Origin: Thermoplasmatota archaeon
Lineage (GTDB): Archaea > Thermoplasmatota > Thermoplasmata > Thermoplasmatales > Thermoplasmataceae
Assembly: GCA_023379355.1 (NCBI GenBank)
Contig: JAMCUD010000038.1
Location: 1 to 7,803, forward strand
Reading direction: 5' to 3'
DNA length: 7,803 nucleotides
Part shown: piece after piece, positions 7,235-7,803 of the stretch
Layout of the letters: each line of letters opens with the position of its first letter
Position numbering within the stretch: the first letter of the stretch is position 1
Notes under the pieces: model-generated
What the model saw: only the letters and a program-made list of their open reading frames with translations
Told to the model about the DNA's origin: nothing
Databases searched by the model: none
Program-made: the position numbers and the translations under genes

Positions 7235-7657
7235 TCAAACATCGAATACCACAATTGCGTACCCATTTTTTACATCGTACCTGAGATCATGGTATGTAAC
7301 ACCTTTAATTACATTTGAATATTCGTGATGTTCTTTGATCTCCGTATAATTCAATCTTACGAATATGGAATTATCATTTATTGACATCTCCTTAACACCT
7401 GTATGGACGATTCCATTGACATCCAGCTCGAATATAAGCCTTGATAGAAAGTCCACCAGGAGATTCTCAATATTGGGGGATCTTATTGTGAATTGACTTT
7501 CACCAGAAACACCTGAAAACTCATCAACTGTCATCTTATTGAAGGCGTAAACAGCATTGGAGAATATTTCTTCATCAGATCTGCCGTATATTTTAATTGA
7601 AAGATCAGCAGTATGATCCAACAGTTCAAATTTCAGTTCCTTCACATTCAATGCCAT
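7235..7657 (-). CDS. Archease (RtcB-activating protein, SHS2 fold)
   Basis: Archease is a small cytoplasmic protein that activates the RNA ligase RtcB, which joins tRNA halves after intron removal. The protein has 140 residues from the ATG at 7657, the usual family length. Seen: FELLDHTADLSIKIYG near the N-terminus (Asp14 and Asp18, candidates for the metal-binding acidic site), NLLVDFLSRLIFELD in the middle helix, VTYHDL (120-125), and the C-terminal IVVFDV with Asp139, the second conserved acidic position. An in-frame GTG at 7678 would add seven residues, but it lies only a few bases after the TATA box, so the transcript would not contain it. RtcB is not in the window. The gene sits directly downstream of a transposon end. 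Confidence 0.93.
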   Translation of the reverse strand: MALNVKELKFELLDHTADLSIKIYGRSDEEIFSNAVYAFNKMTVDEFSGVSGESQFTIRSPNIENLLVDFLSRLIFELDVNGIVHTGVKEMSINDNSIFVRLNYTEIKEHHEYSNVIKGVTYHDLRYDVKNGYAIVVFDV

Positions 7658-7681
7658 TCTTGAAGGATGATTGCCCACCTG

Positions 7682-7688
7682 AATATAT
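7682..7688 (-). promoter_or_regulatory. TATA box of the archease gene
   Basis: ATATATT on the minus strand, centred 28 bases before the ATG at 7657, with no Shine-Dalgarno next to that ATG; this fits a leaderless mRNA. No clear BRE is seen just upstream (GAAGACC). The upstream promoter region is interrupted by the end of the IS element about 18 bases away. Confidence 0.55.
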
Positions 7689-7706
7689 GGTCTTCCATTG
7701 TAAATT

Positions 7707-7803
7707 GTGACATCCTCCCACGACTAAAGCCGTGGGCTTCCCGTTTCAACGACCGGATTTGCCCTTTCAGGTATTGATCCGATCTCCACGGGCGTGAATT
7801 CGG
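7707..7803 (-). mobile_element. Right end of an IS200/IS605-family (TnpB) insertion sequence, truncated by the window
   Basis: The last codons of tnpB run into a stem-loop and then GGGAGGATGTCAC. This arrangement (GAAGCCCACG...CGTGGGAGGATGTCAC) is the recurrent right end of archaeal and bacterial IS605/IS1341-type elements. These elements insert without inverted repeats or target duplications, and none are seen. I place the junction near 7706/7707 from the usual TCAC end; it could be a few bases off. The left end, tnpB body and any tnpA lie beyond the right edge. Confidence 0.75.
7724..7803 (-). CDS. tnpB: TnpB RNA-guided nuclease, C-terminal 25 residues only
   Basis: The minus-strand frame entering at the right edge encodes a 25-residue tail that ends PVVETGSPRL before a TAG at 7724-7726. 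The VEIG...P..A.PVVETGSPRL tail is characteristic of IS605-type TnpB C-termini, which lie after the RuvC and zinc-finger domains. The stop codon overlaps the loop of the omega RNA hairpin, as is common for these genes. TnpB is the ancestor of Cas12 and cuts DNA matching the guide of its omega RNA. None of the catalytic domain is in the window, so whether the gene is intact cannot be told. The call rests on a short tail plus the adjoining element end. Confidence 0.72.
   Translation of the reverse strand, partial: EFTPVEIGSIPERANPVVETGSPRL

Larger units (their letters stand above)
7687..7803 (-). ncRNA. 3' part of a TnpB omega RNA with its guide segment
   Basis: Omega RNAs are read from the 3' part of tnpB through the right end of the element; the bases just outside become the guide. 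Read on the minus strand, the scaffold ends with a stem-loop at 7717-7736: CCCACGGC, loop UUUA, GUCGUGGG. Seven Watson-Crick pairs and one G-U pair form in minus-strand RNA; in plus-strand RNA that pair would be an A-C mismatch, which supports minus-strand function. GGGAGGATGTCAC follows, then the predicted guide AATTTACAATGGAAGACCAT (7706-7687). The guide length is taken as up to 20 and the 5' end lies outside the window. Confidence 0.6.

Noticed and set aside
7162..7284. A 40-codon plus-strand frame starting MGKEDPYYNILE
   Set aside because: It ends inside the antisense of archease, has no clear promoter or ribosome site, and no recognisable domain; the faint likeness to a J-domain start is too short to trust.
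7658..7678. GTG start seven codons upstream for archease
   Set aside because: The TATA box at 7682-7688 is only a few bases before it, so the transcript should begin downstream of this GTG; ATG 7657 gives the normal length and spacing.
7717..7736. Hairpin read as an ordinary intrinsic terminator or a CRISPR-like repeat
   Set aside because: It occurs once, has no following T tract on the minus strand, and its sequence and place after the tnpB stop fit the IS605-type right end.

Overview
The window looks like chromosomal DNA of a euryarchaeon, most likely of the Thermoplasmatales or a close relative. The evidence is an archaeal-type leucyl-tRNA synthetase, an archease, a pyruvoyl-dependent arginine decarboxylase, a geranylgeranyl-reductase-like flavoprotein and an archaeal-type TruA. 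Arginine codons are mostly AGG/AGA. Most genes have a TATA-like box about 25-28 bases before the start codon and no usable Shine-Dalgarno, as expected for leaderless mRNAs. The lineage is an inference from gene content; no rRNA or tRNA gene is present to confirm it.

Layout, left to right. At 1-695 (minus) is truA, tRNA pseudouridine synthase, cut by the left edge and starting with TTG. A 103-base divergent promoter region separates it from a short FAD-dependent oxidoreductase of the geranylgeranyl reductase family (799-1776, plus, also TTG). This gene converges, with a 9-base gap, on a large bifunctional class II aldolase / short-chain dehydrogenase of the rhamnulose-1-phosphate aldolase type (1786-3759, minus), which has its own promoter. 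Upstream of that on the minus strand is leuS (3799-6531), preceded by pdaD (6543-7088) only 11 bases away, so the two probably form one transcript. A 146-base spacer follows, then the archease gene (7235-7657, minus). At the right edge is the 3' end of an IS200/IS605-type element: the last 25 codons of tnpB and the terminal hairpin of its guide RNA (omega RNA), ending about 18 bases before the archease TATA box.

Functionally, truA, leuS and archease act in tRNA modification, charging and splicing. pdaD makes agmatine, which archaea use for polyamines and for the agmatidine base of tRNA-Ile2. The aldolase/dehydrogenase and the flavoprotein look like separate metabolic genes. The tnpB/omega RNA end is the clearest unusual feature: the guide it would carry is the promoter DNA of archease. 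I found no CRISPR array, tRNA, rRNA or wholly unknown multigene system. The rest is ordinary archaeal core sequence with a few unusual residues, noted below.
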